Part shown: positions 50,709 through 59,025 of the stretch, one piece after another
Numbering within the stretch: position 1 is the first letter of the stretch
Layout of the letters: every line of letters begins with the position of its first letter
From: an uncultured Ectothiorhodospiraceae bacterium
GTDB lineage: Bacteria; Pseudomonadota; Gammaproteobacteria; UBA6429; Thiohalophilaceae
NCBI GenBank assembly: GCA_947260005.1
Contig: CAMYOL010000007.1
Location: forward strand, 111,529-175,528
Direction: 5' to 3'
DNA length: 64,000 bases
Position numbers and translations under genes: made by a program
Notes under the pieces: generated by a model
What the model was told of the DNA's origin: nothing
The model's database searches: none
Seen by the model: the letters and a program-made list of their open reading frames with translations, nothing else

Positions 50709-53519
50709 TCAATTCACAATAAAAGTCGATTCCAGCCAATTAATATATGCCTTTTGTTTTGCTATAAATTCCGCATCCACAATATTAGAATATTGTTCTT
50801 TTGTTAATTCATTATTTATTGCCAAGACATATAGGTAAAGTTTGTAAAAAAATTCTTCCTGGTTTTTGGGTCGTGAATGTTCTGCACATTTCTGTAATGC
50901 AGATAATGCTAATTTATAGTCGCGTTTTGCTAAAGCAACTTTTGCTTTAGTAAACCTATACTCAAAATTGTCTATTGGTTCAATTGATTCAATGATTTCT
51001 CTTTCATCTGGGGTGCTTCTTAACGCCAGCAATGGCAGTTCTGTCAATCCTGTCTCCATTATAATTGAATGTAGACTCTTCCAAAAATTTAAATCGACAT
51101 ATCTGTTATCATAGTAGTAAGTCCATGCCAACATGGTTTCCAAATAACTTTCATTTACTGCCTGTTCTATTAAAACGCCTGGAAAGATTTTTTTAATTAA
51201 CTCGCTGTTCTTTATTTCACTCACTCTTCTATTTTGATCCAGCAAGTAAAGGTTTATATTTGATTGATAATTAATATCAGAATACGAAGGGGAGATACGG
51301 TGAGGGTAATTGTCAGTTACTGGTTTATAATTTTTAGTCAAGTCATCCAATGATTTGGTATCAGCCAAAAACATTGATACCAATTGTGATGGTGATTCCA
51401 AACCAATCTTGAATAATTCATTTGCAAAGTCAGAGTGCCATACTTGTTCAAACTTTTCCTCAGAGATTGGCTGCAATCCTCCATTGGAGCCGATTAACAT
51501 GAATTCCAATCCTATTCCATTCCATAAACTACAATCATCAAAGGCATTACAAAACGCTTTGATGATCTGAATGGCATCAGTTTCAGACAGGCTATGCATC
51601 GGCAACCAGTAAGAGACAATACCGTTCAGTTTTAGCTTTGACCTGATTAGTCTAAAATATTCTTCTGTATACAGGTTAACTACGCCAGCCATTTTGGGTG
51701 GTGGTGGTTCTCCTGTAATCAAGTCATATTGTTTATTTGTAGTTTGCAAATAAAATCGACCATCTTCTATATGCATGGTCGCACGATCATCATCTAAAGG
51801 ATAATAACCTGTAAAATCGTGTATAACTTTACTATTTTGAATAATTTCTTCAGAGATATCCACTACATCAAAATTTTTTAATGATGGTAACCGCGTAATA
51901 GCCTCAGCAGTACTCCCGACACCATAACTAATTTGTAAAGCATCCTCGATGTTTTGATTGAATATATAGGGAAAATAAGCATACATCTTCATATATCGCT
52001 TTGCTTTATAGTCAGTTCCAGACATACTAAAATTATTAGTAATAAGACGATAGTTTAAAGTCTTTCCAAATTTACTTTTACGATAATATTGTAGAGTTTC
52101 ATTCAGGCCTTCATGCACCTTAACGAGTTCATAGTCACGGAAAAATGTTCTGGCAAAGGTCTGATAGGTATTATTAATATCCCCTATTGGGAAAGCCAGG
52201 AATAATATAATTGCAGTAACAACAGGCAGTATAAATTTATATATATGTGATGTTATTTTTATGAATAAAATGACAAAGAAAAAACCAGTCAAACAATATA
52301 AAATTGATAAGGTAAATATCGAATCCTCAATACCGAGGTATGGTAAGAATACAAAGGTTGCTACAGCTGACCCAATCCCCGCCCCCACAGTATTCATTAA
52401 TGTAACTATGCCAGAAGCGCGAGTCGTCTCCGGTGCTGATTGAAAAAATTTCTCTCCCAACAACGGAAACAACATCCCTGTAATAATGCTGACTGGCAAC
52501 ATCAATACAAGACTGGATAGGACAAATACTATTAAATTGCCACCAAGCAATGAATAATAATTCTCGGCTATATTATTATATATATAGTATCCAAGGGTGA
52601 CATAAATTCCAGCGAACAATAATAAGACTAATATGAGGGTGTCTAGATTATATTTAAATCTGGTTATTTTAGTTGTAATTAAGCCTCCCACTCCTATACC
52701 AACTAATATTACTGACAACATAATGGCGAAGGCAATACTTGTGCCATTAATAAATAATAAAGAATACCTGAACCAAACTACTTCCAACGCTAACAATGTA
52801 AAACCGGTTAAAAAGGGAACCACCAAATAAATCTTATAAACTGTTGGTATAGCATATTGTTGATTCTCGGTAACCAGATTGGTTTCTGAAGTCTTAGGCA
52901 GACCTGATTTTATTAATATATAAGCGGCAATAAAATTTAACACACAAGCCATTAAGGCTGTGTTTATAATTCCAATATATTGAATAAATACAAATTCAGC
53001 CAATAACACCCCAACCACAGCACCGACGGTATTCCAGCCATATAAACGCGCAAAAGAACGACCAAATGATTTTTCATAGGGATAAATAATTTTCTGTAAT
53101 ACAGGCAATGTCGCGCCCATTGCCACTGCTGGAACCATAAACACTAAAAATGCAAGTGTAAATCGGAGCGCAGTTAGAGCTGTTCTATCTTGCCCATAAT
53201 CCAGTACCAGATTGGCAATCATTGGGCTCATTAGTGGTAATAAAAAAACACTTAGTACACCTGATAAACCTATTAACAGTTCAATGCAGACATAGAAAAG
53301 TACTGTTCTTCTTATTTTACGACCATACCAGGCAACAAATGCATTGCCGATACCCAGCCCTAACATGAACGCCATCAATACCGCTGCTGCACTATATATT
53401 GAGGAACCCAATACAATACTAGCAACTCGGAACCAGGCCGTTTCAAAAATGAGTGCCGCACAACCTGAAACGAAGAATATTAAAGAAATAATGCTTATTT
53501 TTGAATTTTTAAATAACAT
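50709..53519 (-). CDS. Membrane-fused spermidine-synthase-like protein
   Basis: A 936-residue protein. The N-terminal 450 or so residues hold about a dozen hydrophobic segments in two similar halves, each opening with a pattern like FVSGCAALIFETAWFR / FLTGFTLLALEVVWFR. The C-terminal part (about 520-690) resembles spermidine synthase: QISYGVGSTAEAI, VVDISEEII, HIEDGRFYL. The active-site region reads ITGEPPPP, without the usual catalytic Asp, as in other fused proteins of this class. A last segment (about 780-936) is helical and lacks a known domain. The transported or modified substrate is unknown; aminopropyl transfer is doubtful. Confidence 0.8.
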   Translation of the reverse strand: MLFKNSKISIISLIFFVSGCAALIFETAWFRVASIVLGSSIYSAAAVLMAFMLGLGIGNAFVAWYGRKIRRTVLFYVCIELLIGLSGVLSVFLLPLMSPMIANLVLDYGQDRTALTALRFTLAFLVFMVPAVAMGATLPVLQKIIYPYEKSFGRSFARLYGWNTVGAVVGVLLAEFVFIQYIGIINTALMACVLNFIAAYILIKSGLPKTSETNLVTENQQYAIPTVYKIYLVVPFLTGFTLLALEVVWFRYSLLFINGTSIAFAIMLSVILVGIGVGGLITTKITRFKYNLDTLILVLLLFAGIYVTLGYYIYNNIAENYYSLLGGNLIVFVLSSLVLMLPVSIITGMLFPLLGEKFFQSAPETTRASGIVTLMNTVGAGIGSAVATFVFLPYLGIEDSIFTLSILYCLTGFFFVILFIKITSHIYKFILPVVTAIILFLAFPIGDINNTYQTFARTFFRDYELVKVHEGLNETLQYYRKSKFGKTLNYRLITNNFSMSGTDYKAKRYMKMYAYFPYIFNQNIEDALQISYGVGSTAEAITRLPSLKNFDVVDISEEIIQNSKVIHDFTGYYPLDDDRATMHIEDGRFYLQTTNKQYDLITGEPPPPKMAGVVNLYTEEYFRLIRSKLKLNGIVSYWLPMHSLSETDAIQIIKAFCNAFDDCSLWNGIGLEFMLIGSNGGLQPISEEKFEQVWHSDFANELFKIGLESPSQLVSMFLADTKSLDDLTKNYKPVTDNYPHRISPSYSDINYQSNINLYLLDQNRRVSEIKNSELIKKIFPGVLIEQAVNESYLETMLAWTYYYDNRYVDLNFWKSLHSIIMETGLTELPLLALRSTPDEREIIESIEPIDNFEYRFTKAKVALAKRDYKLALSALQKCAEHSRPKNQEEFFYKLYLYVLAINNELTKEQYSNIVDAEFIAKQKAYINWLESTFIVN

Positions 53520-53654
53520 AGGAATAATATTTATATTTTAAATTGTAATTAGTATAGTTGGTTCCTACCACTTATTCGATCACCATCAAAATCTTATTGG
53601 ATTATATTAAGTATATACTTTTAATTTGTTATTAAACTTGTAGACCTCCCTATT

Positions 53655-53766
53655 TTAATTACATGTTAAATTAAAGTTTTTCCGGTTGTTTAACATGCAA
53701 TCCAGATATTCGCACGGTATTAAATCGCCAGGCGAATCGTGAGGTCGTTCCTTGTTATATTCCATT
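53655..53766 (-). pseudogene. C-terminal remnant of an IS3-family transposase (OrfB)
   Basis: Read on the - strand a short frame gives MEYNKERPHDSPGDLIPCEYLD and then ends. YNKERPHDSxGxLxPxEY is the characteristic end of IS3-family OrfB integrases. Upstream codons contain stops, so only about 35 residues survive. No intact inverted repeats were found. Confidence 0.7.
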
Positions 53767-53855
53767 TAGAAGTTAATACGACTTATTTCACCCCTATTTT
53801 ATCGCATATAAAGCAGGCGAGACTTTGAGTCCAACGTGCATCACGTAATCGCGCC

Positions 53856-54010
53856 CTATCCTTTTTTCAATTCATCATCGACCCAACCACGGTGTCGCGT
53901 TTTTAATTGTTCATAATCAGTAGTAGGGCTAAGAGACAATAAACTTGATTGATCAATAATGCGATAACGTTCAGGCGGTCGCTGAATTTCATGATAACCA
54001 CAATGCGGCC
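53856..54010 (-). pseudogene. Remnant of a transposase-like reading frame
   Basis: A 51-codon open stretch on the - strand without a start codon. It reads CGYHEIQRPPERYRIIDQSS, then TTDYEQLKTRHRGWVDDELKKG and stop. This pattern recalls the C-terminal part of Y1-type (REP-associated) transposase proteins, but I cannot confirm the family. It lies between the IS3 remnant and a GGGACAC palindrome, so the 765-base gap upstream of the FG-GAP gene looks like mobile-element debris. Confidence 0.4.
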
Positions 54011-54028
54011 ATTATTGCGGACACCTGA

Positions 54029-54059
54029 ACCACCAGGGACACGGTGTCCCTAGTGTCCC
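54029..54059. repeat. Short GGGACAC palindromic element
   Basis: ACCACCAGGGACACGGTGTCCCTAGTGTC contains GGGACAC followed directly by GTGTCCC with a G-G centre. The same ends, with an intervening 80 or so bases, recur at 57567-57674. The two copies bracket the FG-GAP/PEP-CTERM/toxin-antitoxin block. Confidence 0.65.
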
Positions 54060-54284
54060 AATAACCACTGTTAAATTAGCTGACAATATTGCCCAGAATA
54101 TCTACAGAAAATATTGAATATTTTACACATTAATAATCGCGGATTTCTCATAATGCAGTTAACTTATTGATATTACTTTAGATACTTATTATTCATTGGA
54201 TTGGCATGAATGCTGCTCATCTTTGTTTGAAGTCAACCCGTCGCAATGACGGTCAAATGGAAAATAAAACAGGGAGAAGACATC

Positions 54285-55856
54285 ATGCACAACATCAAGC
54301 GTATTTTCCTATACGTGGCTACACCTATTATTTTATTAGCTGTAATAACGGGACAGGCACATGCAGATCCGATACTTGAGTGGGCTTGGACATCCAGTTC
54401 TGTACAACCGAATGCCCTGAATGTTATGGGAACTCCTTCAGTGATTGATTTAAATAAGGACGGTACTCCAGATGTAGTATTCACTTCTACTGCATCCACA
54501 GGAGGGGGATTGGTTGAAATCGGTTATTTACGAGCCCTGAATGGTAATAACGGCACTGAGATGTTCACGGTAAATGATCCTGCCTACCAGGTGAATACGG
54601 CCTCTTCCATCGCGACAGGTGATATCGACAATGATGGCTTTGCTGAAATCATTGCTTGTGATAGCAGCGGCAGACGACTCATTGCCTTTGAACACGACGG
54701 TACATTTAAGTGGCGAAGTGTTTTCCTGGAAACGATTTACTGGGGCGCGCCTTCAATTGCCGACCTCGACAACGATGGCAATCCGGAAATCATTGTCGGT
54801 CGCCAGGTGCTGAACAATAATGGGGCCTTAGTGTGGACGGGTAGCGGTGGTCGTGGAACCCAAGGAAGCGTAGGTCCTTTATCGCTGGTTGCAGATATTG
54901 ATCTGGATGGCAGCCCAGAAGTCATCGCCGGCAACACGGCCTATGATGCCGCAGGAAACATCGAGTGGCAGGTTGCTCTGCCGGATGGCAGTAGCGCAGT
55001 GGGTAATTTCGACGCTGATAATCTTGCTGAAATCGTGCTGGTTAGTAATGGTAGAGTTTGGCTGCTCGAACACGATGGCACCACCAGGTGGGGCCCGGTG
55101 TTTATTCCTGGTGGTGGTGCCGGTGGGCCACCTACTGTTGCTGATTATGATAATGATGGTGAGCCGGAAATCGGTGTTGCCGGCGCACGTCGTTACGCCG
55201 TTTTTGAAACGGATGGCAGTCTGAAATGGGCAGCAGTGACACAAGACGTCAGCTCAAATCGAACTGGCTCATCCGTATTTGACTTTGAAGATGATGGTGT
55301 CGCCGAGGTGGTTTACAGCGACGAGTTAACGTTATGGGTCTATCGCGGTACCGATGGCGCGGTTGTTTTTTCAACTCCGTTGAGCTCATGCACCTGGCAC
55401 GAATATCCACTGGTTGCCGACGTAGATGGTGATAATCGTGCAGAATTACTCGCCGTGGCCAACAATAATTGCGGATATGGTCCTCACCGAGGTGTGTATG
55501 TTTATGGTGATGCCGACGATGAATGGGTGCTCACGCGCCAGATCTGGAATCAACATACCTATCACATCACCAACGTCAATCCGGATGGCACCATTCCGAT
55601 GTTAGAAAGAGATAACTGGCTGGAGCCCGGGCTTAATAACTTCAGGTTGAACACATTCGGTCAATTCGAAGGTCCGCCGTGTGATATCGATGCCAACAGA
55701 ATTGTAGATATCAACGATATTAGAGCCATTAGTGCGGCAAGAAATACGCCGGCTGTACCTGGCGATGCCCGGGATGTAGATGGTGATGGCTTTATAACAC
55801 TGAATGACGCACGTCAGTGTGTACTGCAATGCACCAACCCACGTTGTGCGCCGTAA
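54285..55856 (+). CDS. Secreted FG-GAP/VCBS repeat protein with C-terminal dockerin-like module
   Basis: A signal peptide (about 1-27, ending GQAHA) leads into a beta-propeller-like array of repeats. Calcium-type loops include DLNKDGTPD, DIDNDGFAE, DLDNDGNPE, DIDLDGSPE, DYDNDGEPE and DVDGDNRAE, about eight in all. The final 55 residues contain two dockerin-like loops, DIDANRIVDINDI and DVDGDGFITLNDA, flanked by cysteines. The ATG at 54285 has GGGAGAAG upstream; an in-frame ATG at 54246 would bury the signal. The next gene, 35 bases on, encodes a cohesin-like protein, suggesting that the two bind each other. No enzymatic domain is seen. Confidence 0.85.
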   Translation: MHNIKRIFLYVATPIILLAVITGQAHADPILEWAWTSSSVQPNALNVMGTPSVIDLNKDGTPDVVFTSTASTGGGLVEIGYLRALNGNNGTEMFTVNDPAYQVNTASSIATGDIDNDGFAEIIACDSSGRRLIAFEHDGTFKWRSVFLETIYWGAPSIADLDNDGNPEIIVGRQVLNNNGALVWTGSGGRGTQGSVGPLSLVADIDLDGSPEVIAGNTAYDAAGNIEWQVALPDGSSAVGNFDADNLAEIVLVSNGRVWLLEHDGTTRWGPVFIPGGGAGGPPTVADYDNDGEPEIGVAGARRYAVFETDGSLKWAAVTQDVSSNRTGSSVFDFEDDGVAEVVYSDELTLWVYRGTDGAVVFSTPLSSCTWHEYPLVADVDGDNRAELLAVANNNCGYGPHRGVYVYGDADDEWVLTRQIWNQHTYHITNVNPDGTIPMLERDNWLEPGLNNFRLNTFGQFEGPPCDIDANRIVDINDIRAISAARNTPAVPGDARDVDGDGFITLNDARQCVLQCTNPRCAP

Positions 55857-55891
55857 TCTGGAAAAAATATTTATCGTAAGAGGAAGAAATC

Positions 55892-56530
55892 ATGAAAAAG
55901 TTGTTATTCGCGATAGGGGGTTTACTGACACTTGGTCTGGTTAGTCAGGCAAACGCCGTCATGTTAAGTTTATTACCTGCTTCACAGACAGCATCATCGG
56001 GTGACACCGTGTCACTCGATCTTGTTATCGATGGTCTGGGAGATTTTTCTGCAAGTTCACTGGGCGACTTTGATATCAATATTAGCTATGACATGGCTAT
56101 TTTATCTTTTCAAAGTTATTCGCTGGGGTCTATGCTCGGTGACGAGTTATTGGGTGAAGCGATAGACTTTAGCCTGGGCGATATTGGCAGCGGCCAAGTG
56201 AACATAGCCGAGCTCAGCCTGCTGGATCCCGATCCATTTTCAGGCCCCTCTTTTATTGGCCCTTACCTGGATGATATCCAGCCAGGCAGTTTCTCGCTTG
56301 CAACACTCGAGTTTCATGTTGATTCTTTGGTACCAGGGAGTCTTACAACCGTAAGCATTGCTTCAGTTAATGTGCTCGGTGATGGGTTTGGGCTGCCGCT
56401 CATTCTTGACAGTACCAGCGATGCGGTAATCGGCTCACCAATAGCATCTGTACCCGAACCTTCCAGCCTGATACTTATGGGATTAGGTTTAGCAGGTATA
56501 GGTTTTATACGAAAAAGAAAAACAACGTAA
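55892..56530 (+). CDS. PEP-CTERM-anchored protein with cohesin-like domain
   Basis: A 212-residue exported protein. Signal peptide about 1-22 (ending QANA); a beta-sandwich domain (about 25-180) with ASSGDTVSLDLVIDGLGD, DINISYDMAILSFQSYSLG and SLATLEFHVDSL, a pattern typical of cohesin domains; then the sorting signal VPEPSSLILMGLGLAGIGF followed by RKRK. PEP-CTERM tails are processed by an exosortase, none of which is in this window. GAGGAAG ribosome binding site; cotranscription with the dockerin-like gene is likely. Cohesin assignment is by pattern and not certain. Confidence 0.82.
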   Translation: MKKLLFAIGGLLTLGLVSQANAVMLSLLPASQTASSGDTVSLDLVIDGLGDFSASSLGDFDINISYDMAILSFQSYSLGSMLGDELLGEAIDFSLGDIGSGQVNIAELSLLDPDPFSGPSFIGPYLDDIQPGSFSLATLEFHVDSLVPGSLTTVSIASVNVLGDGFGLPLILDSTSDAVIGSPIASVPEPSSLILMGLGLAGIGFIRKRKTT

Positions 56531-56704
56531 ATATAAAACTACGCTAACTTTTTACCCCGTCCACTTTTTAGAATAAATCTGTGGCGGGGTTTTTATTTGC
56601 CGTGTTGCATTTTTGGGGTCAATTGGGGTAGGTTTACTCTGCCCCGGACCTGACGGACTCGCGCACCATAGGCACCACAGCTAATTTCATGCTATAGTTT
56701 CTGC

Positions 56705-56935
56705 ATGGCAACAGAAATTAAAGACCTTGAGAAAAAAATTCTGGCCCTCTCTTCTGAAGAGCGAGCAAAGCTTGCCGAGCATATTATTTCCAGCCTAGAC
56801 GTCGCAACAGACATTAATGCAGAAGCGCAATGGTTGGACGAAGCCGAACGCCGTTATCAAGCCTATCGAGAAGGGAAGCTCGAATCAAAACCTGCAAATG
56901 AGGTATTTGAGTACGCTTTCAACAAGCTCAATTAA
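56705..56935 (+). CDS. Addiction module antitoxin-like protein
   Basis: A 76-residue protein of the putative addiction module component family. It has LSSEERAKLAEHIISSLD, then WLDEAERRYQAYREGK and a C-terminal tail with a FEYAF motif. Such proteins neutralise RelE/ParE-type toxins encoded directly downstream. The stop and the following start overlap as TAATG, so coupling is clear. Confidence 0.82.
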   Translation: MATEIKDLEKKILALSSEERAKLAEHIISSLDVATDINAEAQWLDEAERRYQAYREGKLESKPANEVFEYAFNKLN

Positions 56936-57227
56936 TGCCAGTCCATTTTCTTCCTCAGGCATCCGACGAGATGAGTGCCGCAGCACAGTTTTACGAAGAA
57001 AAATCCCAAAACCTTGGTAAACAATTCATTACAGAAATAAAAAACCTGACGACACTTATTGAAAAGATACCGACACAAGGCAAAAAAGTCAGGGCAGAAG
57101 TACGCAGGCGTTTTTGAAGGGTTTTCCTTATGCGTCACTCTACAGCATCGAACAACAACACATTGTAATTATTGCCGTCATGCATCTAAGACGAGATCCT
57201 GATTATTGGTCATCTCGAATTAAGTAA
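56935..57227 (+). pseudogene. RelE/ParE-family toxin with a frameshift
   Basis: The frame starts MPVHFLPQASDEMSAAAQFYEEKSQ and follows the ParE pattern to VRAEVRRRF, then meets a stop at 57116. In the next frame the family ending continues: GFPYASLYSIEQQHIVII, then AVMHLRRDPDYW and SSRIK to a stop at 57225-57227. A single extra T in the run of five Ts at 57111-57115 would restore the full toxin. The gene is therefore either inactivated by a one-base loss or affected by a sequencing error. A slippage site is possible but unproven. Confidence 0.82.
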
Positions 57228-57566
57228 ACAATAGACGATTCGAAGATATACGTGAATCTAATCAGACGATGTGTTTTATTAAACCGACCATTTCGATATC
57301 AAAAACAGGCGTCTAAGCTTATAAAACACCTCGGTTTTCGATGTTTCTTATTATCATTCAACCGCTTAGCTTGGTCTGACCCGACGAATTGATGTCCGAC
57401 CCGACGAATTCAATAAAAATAAAACAAACGCTAATGTGGTTTTGCAAGACCTGACACCCTTACCTCTTACCTAAAATCAATGGTTTTTTATTAAACTAGG
57501 CCCGAAAAAAAAATAAATACTATTGATTTATTTCTTTAGCCGCCTTGCTGCGGTAGTAGCAAATGG

Positions 57567-57674
57567 AACCACCAGGGACACCGATAAAGGGTTAAGTTAT
57601 TAAGCACTTAATATTAATTTGAAAACAAGAATAAAGGGTTAAGTTATTAAGTTATCGGTGTCCCTAGTGTTTCA
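57567..57674. repeat. Long GGGACAC inverted-repeat element
   Basis: Arms GGGACACCGATAA (about 57574-57586) and TTATCGGTGTCCC (about 57652-57664) are perfectly complementary over 13 bases. The interior holds a direct repeat AAAGGGTTAAGTTATTAAG at about 57586-57604 and 57633-57651. The outer ends match the short element at 54029-54059. The rest of the gap 57228-57849 contains no gene; a tandem TCTGACCCGACGAATT / TCCGACCCGACGAATT pair lies at 57375-57410. Confidence 0.65.
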
Positions 57675-57849
57675 AACAGAACGACCCTACATGAAATCGT
57701 AAATCGACCCGAATAGACTAACAAAGACAACCATTTAAAAGAACATGAGCCTTAAAAAGTTAAGGCTCGATAAATATTTCCTGATGCGATTTTAGCTTTT
57801 ACTCTGACTCGATATGTTTTATATGTTCCTCTTTGGGAGCAAGTTTTCT

Positions 57850-58113
57850 CTAGCATAAAACCTTTACAAGTTGAAAATAAATTATTATGCCAATAATAAT
57901 AGCTAAAGAAACGACCAACCATCTAACGCGGTATTTCTTCCCTTTTTCATCTAATTTTGATCCATCAAATAACCATGACCATATAAGTAACCCTGATTCT
58001 CGCCTATCTTCAAAATGAGAATTTACCAATATATATAAATACACACTATACAGCGCGGCACTTGTAATAAAGATTAATATAAACCAACCAAGCAAATCAC
58101 AACTCGTTATCAT
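57850..58113 (-). CDS. Small two-helix membrane protein, putative RHS immunity protein (module 2)
   Basis: An 87-residue protein with two membrane segments (about 7-30 and 66-84) around a polar loop. The loop contains SWLFDGSKLDEKGKKYR. It is a paralogue of the protein at 58762: both are 87 residues, with the shared loop pattern W-FD-S-L-GKK-R and the same topology. It begins 9 bases after the orphan RHS tip, the position expected of an immunity gene. The function is inferred from position only. Confidence 0.7.
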   Translation of the reverse strand: MITSCDLLGWFILIFITSAALYSVYLYILVNSHFEDRRESGLLIWSWLFDGSKLDEKGKKYRVRWLVVSLAIIIGIIIYFQLVKVLC

Positions 58114-58122
58114 ACCTTTCTT

Positions 58123-58632
58123 TTACTCCTGTGGTGTAATATCCCATTCTGCTCCAGGTATCGAAATCATAGGTCCGATTAAAAAGCAAACATCACCATC
58201 ATCTTCAATTGTACCTCCAATTAACATTTTCCATGAGCCGCTAAATCCATCTATACCTAGCGGGTCAGGATCTTCTTTATTGGGGCATGGTTCTTTATCA
58301 TCTTCAGTCGGACATACTGATACGTATAAGCCAATACCTATACCAGTTGTTTGGGTCCACTTAGTGCCATCTGGTCCAAATGTCATTATTGTGCCACCAA
58401 GTTGTAAATTTAGTCTATCTTCAATACCTCTTGGTGATTTTTTCCTGCAAGGTCGACCACTACATTCTCTACCTCTTGCAGCTAATCCATTCGGATCAAT
58501 CCAATGCAGTGGATTACTGTCAACATAAGCATAGGTATTTAGACTAGGTGCTAATCCAATCGGATCAGAAGTAATATATCTCCCTATCGAAGGATCATAA
58601 TACCTAAAGTAGTTATAAAGTGGTGGTTCGTA
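58123..58632 (-). pseudogene. Orphan RHS C-terminal module (displaced tip)
   Basis: An open frame of about 168 codons without its own start; a TAA stands just before 58632. It begins inside the conserved RHS end, YNYFRYYDPSIGRYITSDPIG, and continues to WIDPNGL, the normal boundary of RHS tips. The following 119 residues are unlike those of the full RHS gene but share a cysteine/tryptophan pattern with them (CPTEDDKEPC, SWKML, DVCFLIG). The first internal Met is at 58386, with no supporting ribosome site. This is the classical arrangement of a displaced RHS tip awaiting recombination with the full gene. It is not expected to be expressed alone. Confidence 0.85.
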
Positions 58633-58761
58633 TTACTATGATTCCCACCATGGAAAAGACTAAATGAATTGATTGAGTTAACAGCACTGAGCTAACAATT
58701 ATCAGAGCTGATTAGTATTTTGCCTGGTGCGAATGATTCTCATTTGTCACCGCCCCTTTTT

Positions 58762-59025
58762 TTAATTCCCAAAAGCATACTGAAAAAGGTAAAACAACAT
58801 AATGCCGTATGGTATTGTAACAACTAAGATAAGCCTACGAGCCTTTTTTCCTTCTGGGTTGAGTACTGAGCTATCGAAAACCCATCGTGGAAAAATATGA
58901 TGTCCATATTTGTCCCCATCTTTAAAATTCATTGACATGTTTACATAGTGATAAAGGTAAAAAACCGCCCAGATCGCAAACATAATCCAAAAGATAAACT
59001 TCACACTATTTCTCCACTTCCACAC
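58762..59025 (-). CDS. Small two-helix membrane protein, putative RHS immunity protein (module 1)
   Basis: Predicted membrane protein with two hydrophobic segments and the loop WVFDSSVLNPEGKKAR, a paralogue of the protein at 57850. The frame opens at a GTG at 59025 inside the RHS gene (20-base overlap). A second GTG at 59004, directly after the RHS stop and preceded by GGAG with 7 bases spacing, is the better start and would give 80 residues. Immediate placement after the RHS tip supports an immunity role against the tip domain. Family not recognised. Confidence 0.75.
   Translation of the reverse strand: MWKWRNSVKFIFWIMFAIWAVFYLYHYVNMSMNFKDGDKYGHHIFPRWVFDSSVLNPEGKKARRLILVVTIPYGIMLFYLFQYAFGN

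Noticed and set aside
57111..57120. Programmed frameshifting in the toxin gene
   Set aside because: A run of five Ts is not a convincing slippage site; a one-base loss or a sequencing error is simpler.
57586..57651. Iterons or a replication origin from the AAAGGGTTAAGTTATTAAG direct repeats
   Set aside because: Only two copies, inside an inverted-repeat element; no DnaA boxes or replication gene seen.
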